Origin: Eretmocerus hayati
Taxonomy: Eukaryota > Arthropoda > Insecta > Hymenoptera > Aphelinidae
DNA: 64,000 bases
Direction: 5' to 3'
NCBI GenBank assembly: GCA_029851415.1
Contig: CM056743.1
Span: 76,898,186-76,962,185 of the forward strand
Under the pieces are notes generated by a model. It made no database searches, was not told the DNA's origin, and was given only the letters and a program-made list of their open reading frames with translations. Below, one piece after another: positions 43,674 to 56,181 of this stretch. A program made the translations under genes and the position numbers. Numbering within the stretch: the first letter of the stretch is position 1; each line of letters opens with the position of its first letter.

Positions 43674-44972
43674 TTAATGTTGGGCGACAGTAGGACTGGG
43701 TAACTGTTGCTGGGTATTAGAGGATACAAAGGGTTTCTCACGTTGATACGCGTTGGAAGGATATTGAGGAAGGGGAGAATATCCGGGGAACATAGGTGGC
43801 CATGGATATGGATAGAAGGAGTGAGATGATTGGAATGGGAACTGCAGATAGGGCATATGCGGAAAATTTTGATAAGGAGAGCGAGGTCGCATTGGAGAGA
43901 TAGAGCGGTTATATGGTGATGTGGGCTGTTGGTATGGTGAACTTGGACGAGGAGCGGGTGAGTTCGATCGGTCGGCTTTTCGTGCTCTTAATTTAATAGG
44001 GTTAAAGGAATAACTCAAATCAGGATGAGCTAGAATTCGGCCTTGGGAGTCAAAACGCATCAGCACTGGAGCTATAATGTCATTTTTGTCGTAATGTTGT
44101 GGTATATGGTTCCCATGATTTATTCTGGGGTAATTACGGTCCATGAAAGTAACGTGTTCCTGCTTATCTCTGTCTATTTCGGGAGTTGAAGGGCGTTGTG
44201 GGGTCGTGTCATGTACCTCAGCGTGACTAATGTTCAAGCTCACAGCAAAGCTTTCATTTTTCTCTGGTTCTTCAAGGGCCTCAGCCATTGATCTTGGTGA
44301 AATGAAAATGATACCGTTAAATACGATATCCGATCATATCGATCGAGTGTCAAAATTAATTACATATGAAAATGATACCGTTCCTCACACTATCTGTCAG
44401 TCCGCAAATGGATGAATTCAACCCGAAAATTTCCAAAGATGGTTTATAGTCAATATTTCTAGCTTCTCCTTCAACGTGGTTTTTGATCGCGGCGATACCA
44501 CCTTTCATCAAGCCTCTGATTCTATAATAAAATTGACGTGCAGATTCATTCTTTTCCATCTTAACTGACATGATCTCATTGATGTAAAAATCGTAAGGTT
44601 TCCTGGGTGAAAAATCAATTCCAGAATTTCCTCAAGCTGATCAATAGTCTGTATATTTTCGTCTTCGAGACATTTTCTAGCATCACCTCTAATCTTGGTT
44701 AATATACCACGAAAAGAGTCAGGGAGTTTATTATCTGGAATCGTTCCGAGATAATTTTTGATGTCTTGGATGAAGTCTTTGAGAGGGGTGGTACCATCGT
44801 ATTCTTTTATGTTAGCTAGAGGTTCGCGCACACAACTACTTAAAGAAGTGTTGATAGAGGTATCATAAGTAAGTTTAAACTGTTCCTGATTATCTAACTC
44901 TTCTTGTCTGAGAAAAGTAGTGAGAGCTTGTTCTCGTGCAGTTGCGTCTGCAATGGCGTTGATATCCATCAA
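43674..44972 (-). pseudogene. gag: Broken gag of element A
   Basis: Blocks 44972-44508, 44571-44356 and 44288-43674 on the minus strand. The first two give a capsid-like helical region (IKEYDGTTPLKDFIQDI, KIRGDARKCL) as in Gypsy/errantivirus Gag; the third is a Pro/Tyr/Ser-rich tail without any zinc knuckle. A frameshift lies near 44600. A 17-bp direct repeat ATGAAAATGATACCGTT (44299 and about 44367) brackets a small duplication or insertion between the last blocks. Confidence 0.75.
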
Positions 44973-45462
44973 GGGTTTATTTAGTCCAGAAGGAAAGGCC
45001 GTTTCCGGTTTTGGGATTCTGCGTTTTCGGGACGTAATGAGTTATATGTTACACCACTTGGGGTTATGAGCTACGAGATATGAGTTACGTGTTACCAGAC
45101 GTGATGTGTGGAGTCAGGAATTTGATACGTCAGAAATTTGTCAGTTTCACAGTGAGAGTTCGTCGAATCCGTGAGAAGGACACAGTTGCAATATCGCAGA
45201 ATGATTTTGCAAAAAAATGAATTTGGGAGTTGAATGAGACTAGTGCAACAATATGTTCATACAGCTATGACAGATGAACTAATGTTCCAAGAAACGCATT
45301 CATACAATAAGCAAGTGCAACAAAATGTTCCCCACAAGAGATGCCAAAATGTTAAGACCTGACCTGATGGGTCCAGCCAACAAATATATTTATTTTAGTG
45401 TGGGTTTTTTGGAACATAAAGAGTGAACTGCCCCATTGAACTTGCTTATACTTACAGTCTCT
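44973..45462 (-). other. Probable leader of element A; no gene
   Basis: No open frame. On the minus strand TTAACA is followed by TTTTGGCATCTCTTG near 45360, which would fit an LTR end and a PBS, but the matching LTR was not found near 20.1 kb. Confidence 0.3.
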
Positions 45463-45466
45463 TCCT

Positions 45467-45467
45467 G

Positions 45468-45502
<35 letters not shown>
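45467..45502. repeat. (TA)n microsatellite
   Basis: A run of TA units with one C interruption. Confidence 0.95.
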
Positions 45503-47334
45503 TCCCGTTTATTCCGAAATCAGATAAATGTATTTTATCAAATTTGAACCGAAGGATGTTAATTCTTACTCTGAATATTTTTCTCTAAAGATTATGAAAA
45601 TAGGTATGCATCCATAAGGGAATGAATCCGATATATATGAGGAAATCTACAGAACCTTTGACTTTTAGTGTACCATACAGTATTTCAATGAGATCGGGAC
45701 TTTCATGCCCTGGGGAAATGTTTTTCAGATGGTTTCTATAGTTTCCAGGATGGGACTCTATCGATTTTCTATCACACGTGCGTAGTGCTCTTGATACAAA
45801 TTGGAGAATCGTCAAATTTCGTACTTTTTCAGTGTAACTGGCGCGTCTTCCGAAACTCTTCGGCTTCTGCAAAAAATAACACTGTCCCAAAAAATCTGAA
45901 AAAATTCCATCTGACTCTTTGAACCTAAGATGATCATAAAAGATTCGTTCTCATAGCGACTCAGGTCCGTGGTCAGCACAGGGCTTTCATAAAAATGTAA
46001 TCCACTTTTTGGAAAATACTCACCTCCTCCACTTTTTCGTATGTAAAAAAAATAACATTCGAGCTAGGATGAATCGGGTGTTCGGGAATTCAAGAGTAAG
46101 GATGGACGATCAAAATGCTTCTTTGTTTGGCAGCGGCGTATTATTCTGGCCGAAGATCTGTGACGTTCAACTGGAAAAATTTGTCGCGTCCACCGCTTCA
46201 AGGAAGACATAAACCTCTGTTACTTGAATAATGAGCAGATGTCGCTCCCAAACCCTATTGCCCATCTCACTTTTCGGTATGATGAATCACCATGTACTTC
46301 AATGAAGTGGCTATAACGATTGTTATCTGAGGAAGGAGCTCGGGAAACTTGTTCAGTCCCTGAAAGCTGATTTCTTTTGTCGGGAATGATGCCCGTAACA
46401 GGCTTTATGTACAACTTTTGACTTTTTGTGAAGATCTCACATCATTTTAACACTAACAGCTCATCATAGTTCAAGTAGGAAAGCTTTGGAAGAGCAAAAA
46501 TTGCATATACCTCCGACAACTCTGTGGACATAAGAAAAGTGAATCTAGATGAGTATAACGGAAAGAGACTCAATTCTGCCAACGAAATTCGATTAAACGG
46601 GTAGAACAACATCTTTATCAACCATTATATTGCACTATTCACGATCCATCCATGTGAAAAGCCTCTGAAAGTGTCGAAAACGTGATAGACCAATTCCACC
46701 TTATTGTTCCCAGAGGATTAACATCTTTCAAAAATGGTGGGCATGACTTTTTTCCACATTTAAGAGGTACCGAAACAGTATGGAATTGGCTTCAAAAGCG
46801 ACAAGCGGGAAAAGAATTTTTTCTCTCGGATGGCCCAAAAGTTAAGGGTTTGGTAGATTTCCTCATATATATATTTTTCATGGAGAAACAACTCTGTTTT
46901 TATTCAAAAGAAAATATAATTGATTCGAAATGGAGTTCATTGAAATACATAAATGCAACCTTAATACTATTACGAATGATAAGTTTTCAAAATAATGGCA
47001 GTTGACTTACAATGAGTCTCCTTAAGTCTACTCTAGGAATCCAATGACTTCTCTAGAGGCTCATCTTCAGTACAAAGGGTAGGACGAGTTCTGGTCCGTT
47101 GAATGTTGAAGGTTTTTTTCTGAGCTGACCCTTCTGCAGCTCGATTGAGGACTTGTTATAGTGCTGGCCCTTCTGCAGCTTCTGGGTATCGCCGTATCCC
47201 AAAACGCTGCTAAAAGAAATTAGCAAGATGCTCTCTCATCCCGAAATCTGACCGTACCTTCAAGTGAAATACATAAATATGCAATTACTAACGAATATCA
47301 ATTTTCATAACTTGAGATTCGAGTATTCTCTCAT
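45503..47334. repeat. Unassigned, with two facing copies of a short unknown family
   Basis: A minus-strand frame at 45890-45585 and a plus-strand frame at 46682-47005 both contain the peptide core KVKG.VDFLIYI. The DNA at 45637-45668 is the reverse complement of 46838-46874 with a few mismatches. This suggests inverted copies or the TIRs of one unknown element. No family recognised. Confidence 0.4.
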
Positions 47335-48790
47335 TTTTGTTGTTTAGGAAGCATAAGTTGTGAACTGTTTGATACAATGAAGTGTCAATTCGTGCAACAC
47401 ATCCTGAGGTGGTCCTCTATGACTCATAAGAATTTCAGGAGGATTGATCAAAGTGTTGAAGAGATAAAGTAATGCTCACACGGCCACACACACACACACA
47501 CAGAAATAGAAAGTGAGGGACAAAGATGAATGTTTTGCGTGGAGGAGTTGATCGTGGAGGGAAAAGGGTGACCTACAATCAGAAGATTGCGGTGAGGAAA
47601 AGAGGATGGTTAGGTTGAATACCATTGACTGGAAATTTTTTGAATAAAAAATAGATTTGAGTGAAGAAATTGAAAAGAAATCTCTTGTCACGAAAATGAT
47701 TCGTCGTTGGAAAAGCAAAATTTTTCGTTAGTGGTTGATCGTGGAGCGAAAAGGGTGACCTATAATTGAAAGATCCCGGCGAGGAAAACAGAATGGTCAA
47801 GGCTGAATCCCATTGCGTGAAGATTGTTAAGATGAAAAATGGATTTTAGTGAAAATTGAAGTAATTCTGAGTCGCATTTCATTATTTCTCGTTCACGGTT
47901 TCTCCCAAACCATTCGATCGATCCTTCTGGAATTTCTATGAGTTATAGAGGACCAGCCAAAGATGTGCTGAAAGGATTTGCAACTGATCCTATCGAACAG
48001 TTTTCGACTTACGCGTGTTTAAAAATAAAAATGTAAAAGTGGAATTCAGTTTTTGGAAAATATTTTCTAAAATGGCATCCTAAAGAAATTTGGAGTGAGC
48101 TAATAAAATGTTGCTGTTGGCATGATAGATCAATTGGTTGATACAGAATTTGAGAAAAATGTATGAGGAAAGAATAAAAAGTGGTTTTGTTTCACATGGT
48201 GAAGGATTTATGATTTGAACGATGTAAATAAATGAAAATGGAAAATACATATTAACCAAGTGAGAGAGAATGGAAAAAGAATGAGTGCTTAAGTGACAGA
48301 AAATTTGATATGAAAGTTGTGGGAAGGAATATTTCTAAATGAAATAATAGGACTTTCGACATTCCTCTAATTCTTGTTGTTCAAGACGCATAAGTCGTGA
48401 ACTGTTTGATACAATGAGGTGTAAATCAGTGCAACGCATCCTGAGGTGGTCCTCTACTACTCATAAAAATTTCAGAAGGTTCGATTGAAGTGTTGAAGAG
48501 ATAGAGTAATGCGCATACGGACACACACACACACACACAGACACACGCACTGAGGGACAGAGATGAATGTTTTGCGTGGAGTGGATGATGGTGGAGGGAA
48601 AAGGATGACCTACAATCGAAAGATTTCGGCGAGGAGAAGAGAATGGTTAAAGCCGAATCCTATTAAGTGAAGATTTTCAGAATGAAAAATGGATTTGAGT
48701 GGAAGAATTGAAAAAAAATCTGTTGTCACGAATACAACCCTTTCTCTTTGAGAGAGCAAAATGTGGGATCAAGTCTTGTTTGAGTTCACT
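47335..48790 (+). repeat. Dispersed (CA)n-linked repeat, two main copies plus a partial
   Basis: Copies at 47335-47735 and 48355-48790 share AAGCATAAGT/GACGCATAAGT, GTGAACTGTTTGATACAATGA, CATCCTGAGGTGGTCCTCTA, a (CA)n run (47485-47502; 48521-48539), GGGACA.AGATGAATG and GTGACCTACAAT. A partial copy lies at about 47727-47890. The same family occurs at 13.05-13.74 kb. No coding capacity. Confidence 0.8.
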
Positions 48791-48814
48791 ACTCGAAGAA
48801 CGTCGCATTGTTGC

Positions 48815-50290
48815 GCGGTTTCTACACGCGCGTGGGCGATACCCGAGTAAACACTCAAACACTTAGTAACGGGTCTGTACAAAGTCTGATCAATTAACTG
48901 ACGCTGATGTTCAATTTTGAAAGTTTTGAATGATTAAGACATTTGACCTGCTTCTGGCCGGGCGCGTAACTCGCGGTTGCTGTGAGTTACGCGCACGGCG
49001 ACAACAATGCGCTCAATGATCTTGATTACTTAATCGAATGGAGGTCACTCGGAAGAGAGGCTAATCCCAATCGCAACTCAGCATTTTCTTCTTCGGGCAA
49101 TCTGGGTCACCCCGGGATGGCGGGACGCCACAAGTTAATACCCTTATTTCCACGTATCGAGGTGGGCAAGTAGAAAAGTTGAGCCTGTAACGAGGTCGGA
49201 AATGCGTTCCGTACTATTCTTGTCAATGGATTCACCGTCTCGCAGACAGATTATCATAGCCACTCTTTGCCTAATTTGTCGCAAATATATCGATGTCTGC
49301 TTGAGCTGGCGCGGTAATGTCTCGGCGCCGCTTATGACTGTCAGCCGTCAATACCTGCTATCAATTTTTCCAGATCGACAGCATCTGTTGACTTGAGAGG
49401 AAGCTACGGCATCCATTCGATTTGCTTCGCTGTCGCACTTTTCCCATTGCATTTTCCAAAATGTGTATCATACAATCATCCACCGTGATACTTGGTCGTA
49501 AGACTTATCGCGTGGTTGGTTGTGGGGCAGGGGGGATTGTCTGTTCAAGTGTTTGACAACTATCAGTGGTCTGGATTGTCGTTCGACTCGCCGTGCCATT
49601 GTTGACTACGTGATAAAGGAGTGGCATGAATACGGCTCTACAACGTTAACATAACACTCGTCCGGAGACTTGCTGACCATGGTGAATATTCCTCGGATTT
49701 TGGCAATGGGACTGGCAACCGTCCACACATTCACCTTCTTTCAACGAGGATGAGAAGAGCGGATGATTTGGACGGACATTACCAAATCTTGCAGAAAGTA
49801 CAACGCTCGGCTGACAGAGACCAAGTGAATAATGGTGTTGATAATAGTGTTGATGGTTCTGCGAGTGATGTGTCGAGTAGCAGTGCGAATTCCAGTGTTC
49901 GTGGGAGTGTGCGTCGAAGGCGAGATGATAGTGATAGTGACAGTGATAGTGAATATCGTGATGGTAGTGGTGGCCTTCCGTGCAGGAAGAGAAGGAACAC
50001 ACTGCCGTGATAACGTTGACTGGGAGCAGTTGCATCCGAGTTCGTATCGTCGATAGCGAGTGCGGCAACAGATGTTGAGACGAATACAAAACCGCGTTCG
50101 GTAATGTACGGCGAAGCGGCAGCCCCTCGGAAAATTTTTGAGGTATCAATTATTAAGCTCACATTTTCCCGGCCCAAGAAATCACAAGCCAGAAGTTTCG
50201 AAAGCTAAGAAAAAGTCATCAAAATTTGCAGGAAATTATTCGCACCTGTCCATATTCTCATCTATTTCATCTCTTGATCTGCGTCGTACA
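48815..50290 (-). repeat. Dispersed repeat, copy 2 (inverted relative to copy 1)
   Basis: 48860-49135 and 50050-50285 match copy 1 (18.88-19.49 kb) in reverse orientation. Copy 2 has about 900 bp between them that copy 1 lacks, and about 110 bp more within the second segment. A hairpin (GCGCGTAACTC ... GAGTTACGCGC) at about 48961-48992 is conserved. A GTGATAGTGACAGTG-like low-complexity patch lies at 49925-49965. Confidence 0.7.
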
Positions 50291-51487
50291 GCCATTTGTA
50301 TATGGGTCATTCTGGACCAAGGTGAACATTTTTAAAATCGACGAAATTTGAAATGCCCCAAACATTTTTTTCCGTTAGTACTACTAGAATATAGTTGAAA
50401 AAATTTTTTTTCAGATTTTTTTGGGACCCATGGCGGGCCCTACGAATTTTCCAAGTCCCATTTTTGAGCAGTTTTTCGCCTATTTTTCGCTATCTTGGAG
50501 AATTCGTAGCTCGGACTCAAATGCATCTTTTTCATCCTAGCTGGGCGCATTTTTTTCGGTATGACGTACACTTTCAAGAAAGGAATTGACCGGTCCAAAA
50601 AATTGATGTCTGATAGGTCCCACGGTTGCATCAAAAGAGGCCCAAAAATACGACTTTGCACCACCTTTGGAGGCGTATAGGTCAAAATGGAAGCCTCGTA
50701 GCAAAATTTTGCAAAAAAAAAACTTGTAGGCTTTGAAAAAACCTTCAATGTCCTTTTTGGAACGTGTCATTATCTTATCTCATGTACGATCTACAGCCGG
50801 TTTAAGTTGGGCATTTCTGTAAAAACGTGAAACTTCAAGGCCAATTTGAAAAAATCGTTTATTTTTTATCGACCCCAAACCTATGAGAGAATGTTCTTCC
50901 AGGTGTCTCTTTGGAGGCCCAACAATAATTTGGTTGTTCCTTTGAAACCCCGATTTTATACGAGCTGTTGAAAACAGTCGAAAATACCGAAAATCGTGTC
51001 GAATTCGGGCCTATTCATGAAGCTTCTTGGACTGGGTCTTCCCTTGCTCTCGATTCGCGGACTCTAATTATACAGCACTCGGCATAAAATATTGTGGAAG
51101 ATGAGACCTAGAGCTAAAAAAATGGCCTCTCGTGCGATGTTTTACGATGGAACCGTCCAAAACTAGAGTAAATTGAGTAAATACAAGATAAATCGAGGAA
51201 ATCGATTGTGATGCATCTCTCTTTTAACTAGCCCGCGCTCACTAGCCCAACTGGCCGCTCTGGCACTCCGCGTATGCTCCGCACTGCATGCCATCTTCCG
51301 TTTATGCGAAAATGATAAGTGATATTAACAGCTGGTGCAGTATTGTCAAGTATTATCCAGTATAGACAGAGATAAGAAGGTTCTCTAATCTTCGTTATAG
51401 ACTGTAGACTGTACGAGGTTTCGGTTGTTAGTGACCACCACGGAAAAATTGTATGTGTCAGTCAGCGTCCCGATCAGAAATTTTGGT

Positions 51488-52120
51488 ACCTTCCCCGCGG
51501 GGTTTGCCCCGAAGATGGGCCAAATGTATTGTGAAGCATATGAAGTGTAACGCCTTCCCCGCGAGGCACCCGCGAGGTATCATCGGGGCAATATTTGCGC
51601 AAAATTAGTGCAGTTTTTGTTGAGAACTTCAAAACAATTTCGGATATGTTTGTAATGTTATCACTATCATGTGATTGTTTAAGTAAAGTATGTTCAAGTA
51701 AAGTTGAAAATTCATTGAAGACCTGGGAAAGCCTCATAAGAGCTACTAATATCCAGCCTGTGTTTACTTCTACTGAGGGCAAATAGTCACTTGACTTTGC
51801 AGCGTGTGACGAAGAAATTAATTTTGCTGGACAAAGATTCGTGTGAAAAGTGAGTGGACTCATCAATGATATTAAAATACAGTATGTTCACGTGCAATGC
51901 CTCTGTTGAAATTTCCATCATACACCCACAGAAGTGAGATTAACTCTGAAACACTATGCAGGAATGTTGTGAAAGTGATCAGATACTTTGCGGGGAAGGC
52001 GTTACACTTCATATGCTTCACAATACATTTGCCCTAATACCCGCGATGTTCGGGGCATGGCCTAACCGCCATGGTTCGGGGCAATTCCGCCATCGTTCGG
52101 AGCAAACCCCGTGGGGAAGG
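51488..52120. mobile_element. Small TA-flanked inverted-repeat element at the palindrome centre
   Basis: Ends are CCTTCCCCGCGGGGTTTGCC and the near-exact reverse complement (TTCGGAGCAAACCCCGTGGG and on), each next to TA. A second inner inverted pair (51519-51580 with 51995-52040, GAAGTGTAACGCCTTCCCC) shows a rearranged or two-step structure. It encodes no transposase. A TA duplication would fit Tc1/mariner-type MITEs. Confidence 0.6.
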
Positions 52121-52125
52121 TAATG

Positions 52126-52282
52126 ACGGTCAGCGGCCATTCGAGATCTCCCATCTCACTCGCACCTAATGGGTTATCCCATGAGTGCGAAGGAGACGAC
52201 AGATCTCGAACGGTCACTGACCGTCATCCCATTGCAGTTCACCTCATGGCGTAAAGATAACAAAAGTTATCTTCACGCCATG
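52126..52282. repeat. Two hairpins in the palindrome centre
   Basis: TGACGGTCAG..TTCGAGATCT (52126-52168) pairs with 52187-52230. CATGGCG..AAGATAAC (about 52245-52262) pairs with GTTATCTT..CGCCATG just after it with a 4-base loop. Confidence 0.75.
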
Positions 52283-52902
52283 GTCCACTTTGTTCTCGAG
52301 TGTACCAAAATTTCTGATCGAGACGCTGACTGACACATACAATTTTTTCGTGGTGGTCACTAACAACCAAAACCTCGTACAGTCTACAGTCTATAACGGA
52401 GATTAGAGAACCTTCTTATCTCTGTCTATACTGGATAACACCTGACAATACTGCATCAGCTGTTAATATCACTTATCACTTCCGCATTAACGGAGGATGG
52501 CATACAGTGCGGAGCATACGCGGAGTGCCAAAGCGGCCGGTTCTCGATTCATCTTGTATTTACTCAATTTACTCTAGTTTTGGACGGTTCCATCGTGAAA
52601 CATCGCACGAGAGGCCATTTTTCAGCTCTAGGTCTCACCTTCCACAATATTTTATGCTGAGTGCTGTATAATTAGAGTCCACGAATCGAGAGCAAGGGAA
52701 GACCCAGTCTACGAAGCTCCATGATAAGGCCCGAATTCGACACGATTTTCGGTATTTCCGACTGTTTTTAACAGCTCGTATAAAATCGGGATTTCAAAGG
52801 AACAACCAAATTATTGTTGGGCCTTCAAATAGACACCTGAAAGAACATTTTCTCATAGGTTTGGGGTCGATAAAAAATGAACGATTTTTTCAAATTGGCC
52901 TT

Positions 52903-53871
52903 TGTGATGTCGAAGCCATCTCTCTAACTTGAATTTTTTTCATTTCCTTTCCTGATACATTCACGTTCTTTTCGTATGCACACGACACTCTTTCTTGACT
53001 CTCGAGTCACCCAAATTACGACATAGGATTTAAATACGACGACTTGTGGAAGCTTCCTCTCTCTCCCCGCAGCTATAGAGATGCGTTTCCCAACCTTCTC
53101 CACGAGTATACGATGATGCGATGGCATTAGAGATAAACGAGTGCGCCTCTAGTAGGCAAGCGTGGAATGTATTGGAGTGTTTTAGTTCGTAAGTTTAGGT
53201 AATCTAGCGGGCATAGACCCAAATAAGCAGCCAATCAGAAGGCGCCACATACTTTTTATATGTGGGACGCAGAGTATTCCCTCTTCGTCACCCAAAATCA
53301 GTATAGCCATGGAAACTCTGTACGTCTTTCCAGGCAGCAGTCTTCGACATGACATCAAGCCGTTCAGTTGTGCTCGCCCTTGTGGGCGAGTCTCATATTT
53401 TTTCCTTCAACTAAATTTCAATTTTTGTGTTACGTCTAAAACTATCACTTTTTGTAGACTTTAAATTACGCGAATAAATCTATCCAATTTTTAGTGATTT
53501 TCAGAGTATTTTCTCCTAAATTTTATAAAAATCCACAAGCGATCAAGGTACGAGTATTCTTTCTCTTATTCATTAAATTTATTAAAACAAGCGACAGCTC
53601 ACCACTTGGTAGCCTCTCTGTCACGGATAAATCCGAGACGAGGTGCCGACAAGTATGAGCAGTCATAGATGCTTTTGGAAAGGGTGCATTTCGCACTTCA
53701 TTTGGGCGAATGCATGACTTTTTCACTAAGCAATCTGTAAAATTTCGCGAAGAAATTTCATAATTTTCAAACAAAATTCACTCTCCTGCTAGACTGAAGC
53801 CCGAGCTTTTCGTGGAAACACGAGGCTCAAAAATCAGTCATTACCATCGGATTTCAGAATCCGACGTGACA
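52903..53871. mobile_element. Solo LTR (969 bp) with 4-bp TSD
   Basis: The insert starts TGTGATGTCG, ends CCGACGTGACA, and has TG..CA ends. It is flanked by CCTT (52899-52902 and 53872-53875). It interrupts the right arm of the palindrome exactly where the left arm is continuous, so insertion is clear. Size, ends and TSD fit a Gypsy-type LTR left after recombination. Ends resemble those of element B (TGTGA, GACGTGACA/GACGTCACA), so a related family is possible. Confidence 0.85.
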
Positions 53872-54420
53872 CCTTGAAGTTTCACGTTTTTACAGAAATG
53901 CCCAACTTAAATCGGCTGTAGATCGTAAGTGAGATAAGATAATGACACGTTCCAAAAAGGACATTGAAGGTTTTTTCAAGGCCTACAAGTTTTTTTCTCG
54001 CAAAATTTTGCTACGAGGCTTCCATTTTGACCTATACGCCTCCAAAGGTGGTGCAAAGTCGTACTTTTGGGCCTTTTTTGATGCAACCGTGGAACCTCCC
54101 AAACATCAATTTTTTGGACCGGTCAATTTCTTTCTTGAAAGTGTACGTCATACCGAAAAAAATGCGCCCAGCTAAGATGAAAAAGATGCATTTGAGTCCG
54201 AGCTACGAATTTTCCAAGATAGCGAAAAATATGCGAAAAACTGCTCAAAAATGGGACTTGGAAAATTTGTAGGGCCCGCTATGGGTCCCAAAAAAATCTG
54301 AAAAAAAATTTTTTCAACTATATTCTAGTAGTACTAACGGAAAAAAAATGTTTGGGGCATTTTTAAATTTCGTCGATTTTCAAAATGTTCACCTTGGTCC
54401 AGAATGACCCATATATAAGG

Positions 54421-55190
54421 CGAACGAGCCTCACTCTTAATTGCTTTCCTGGGACTGCCTGCGATCGAGCCATCTTCAAAAGCCGGCCAAATGCTCTTTA
54501 TACTTTTGCGGTTTCAAGCCAATGACTAGTGGTTTTCACCCGTCGGTCATCCCAAAGGGAGTACGATCTTCGCTTTTCACCAGGCTCCCCGCCGTTCAGG
54601 TATAGACGGACCCTTGCTGCTGGCTCGCCCATCTCCCCCCCCCCCCCCCCGCGGTGCTCGAACAAAAGTAGCTCTGTCGATGCTCGCCACGTTTCATCTT
54701 CTGAAACTTCACCCTCTCGCCACTCCCACAATTTCCAATCAAATCTCAATCTCTTTTCACCATTCTTCATCAATAATTTTTTGCGATTTTCTCCCGTTTG
54801 AATCATATTTGTAAAATCAATAGGTCTCGAGATAGCAAAAACTCGCATATCCCCGATTGTTACACTTTTTACGAAATTTCTCCCGCGACTCTACTCGTAA
54901 ATGATGGAGTTATCACTGTAAATTTCGGCAAAAAATCACCGCTCTTTTCTAAGTCTCGGCGTTCAACCAAAGTTCACTTACCGCATGATCCGGCCTTTTT
55001 CCTGCACCTTTTCATGCTCTGAAAAGCGCTACGGGCACGATTTTGATGCGATTTCGCTCATCGAAATCCCCCTGGTGCGCAATTAGATACTCTTTCAGAA
55101 TATTTGAAGTGAAAAATTGGCATCTTTTTCCGAGCCGGAATGGCACAAAATTCAGAGAGGACAATCATTCTTTAACCGATAGTAGGCCTT
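54421..55190. other. No gene recognised; 16-base C run
   Basis: Short overlapping open frames only. A run of 16 C lies at 54635-54650. Confidence 0.3.
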
Positions 55191-55194
55191 TTAA

Positions 55195-56181
55195 CCATCC
55201 ACGGTGATCCTGAACCAAGTCTACCCTCCGCTGACGACAGCAAATAGGATTTTTGTTGGATATGGTTCGGGTCATCTGTGGAATCACAACCTACTAGGAA
55301 TCAAAATCGCCACTTGGGCCATTTTTTAAGAAAGTCGAAAAAACGTGTTCCTTTCGATGATTTTCCCTTTTTCTTCCTCAAAAACTCGATAGGGACGCAT
55401 TTTATCGAAAAATATGTAGAGCAACTTCTTGAAGGATTTAGAACGATGAACAGAAAAGGTTCCCTTATAAAGCCTCCTGTTCCTGTAATAAACGTATTTC
55501 TATTTGAAACTCGTATTTCATCTGCCATTGTCCACGGTTTTGACCCTATAACTCAAAGGGAACGCATTTTATCGAATAAAGTGTACAGTGATTCCTTGTA
55601 AATCTTTGAAGAATGAATCGAAAAGGTCGAAACACATTTCTCGATACAAGGTCGTCCGTTCCCGTAATGAACGTATTTTCGTCTGAGACTCGTATTAGGA
55701 ACAAGAAGCCTCACATAAAAGAATATGTACATATGTTTCTTATCCATCCTCTGAAGATCTACGAATATTTGATGTACATATTCTTCGATGAAATGTGTTC
55801 CTTTCGAGTTGTGGCGCCGAAACCGTGAAAAATGACAGATAAAATACGAGTCTCAGACGAAATACGTTCATCACAGGAACAGGAAGTCTTATATGGAAAA
55901 ATGTCGGGAGACCATTTTTGATCATCGTTTTAAGTTCTACAAAAAGTTGCTCTACATATTCTTCGATAAAATGCGCCCCTCTCGAGTTTTTGAGGGTGGA
56001 AAAGGGGAAATCATCGGAAAAACACGTTTTTCGCCTTTTTTGAGAAACGGCCCAAGTGGCGATTTTGATTCTTAGTAGATTGTGATCCCACATATTTCTC
56101 GAACCATATCTAACAAGAATCCCACTTGCTGTCGTCAGCGGAGGATAGACTTGTTTCAGGACCACCGTGCATCGTTATGGT
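55195..56181. mobile_element. Long-TIR foldback element
   Basis: The left arm 55195-55450 (CCACGGTGATCCTGAACC, later CCGCTGACGACAGCA, CGCCACTTGGGCC) is matched in reverse at 55910-56181. The inside holds two tandem and one inverted copy of a block containing CGTATT..GTCTGAGACTCGTATT (55475-55520, 55650-55695, 55845-55895). No transposase frame. Clean TSDs were not found. Confidence 0.75.

Larger units (their letters stand above)
20144..45370 (-). mobile_element. Element A: old errantivirus-like Gypsy provirus, split by two later insertions
   Basis: Read on the minus strand, the order is gag (44972-43674), protease (about 43570-43367), RT (42300-41603), RNase H and linker (38863-37954), linker and integrase (24441-22170), then an F-like env (about 21960-20144). 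Insertions at 38864-41602 and 24442-37953 separate the blocks, and both have clean target-site duplications. Flanking frames are in register across the element B insertion. Stops and frameshifts throughout mark it as long dead. I could not identify its LTRs; the leader has a possible LTR end/PBS junction near 45355 (minus strand TTAACA before TTTTGGCATC), unmatched at the other end. Confidence 0.88.
50304..54410. mobile_element. Large palindromic DNA element, arms over 1 kb, with nested insertions
   Basis: The left arm 50304 to about 51485 is repeated as its reverse complement from about 52300 to 54410, interrupted by a solo LTR. The ends are GGGTCATTCTGGACC on both sides, flanked by ATAT (a TA or ATAT TSD is possible). 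A left-arm segment near 51200-51260 is missing in the right arm. The original element would be about 3.1 kb. Arms are roughly 85-90% alike by eye. Facing open frames of 77 and 102 codons occur in both arms but look like chance. The superfamily is not clear. Confidence 0.85.

Noticed and set aside
47690..47720. A CENP-B-box-like string in the 47-kb repeat
   Set aside because: Only a partial match to the box, and absent from the other copies.
49750..50056. Ser/Asp-rich and Val-rich frames at 49750-50056
   Set aside because: Products of a GTGATAGTGACAG low-complexity patch read in several frames.
54529..54848. Frames of 90 and 116 codons around a C run
   Set aside because: They overlap on opposite strands and their composition comes from the homopolymer.
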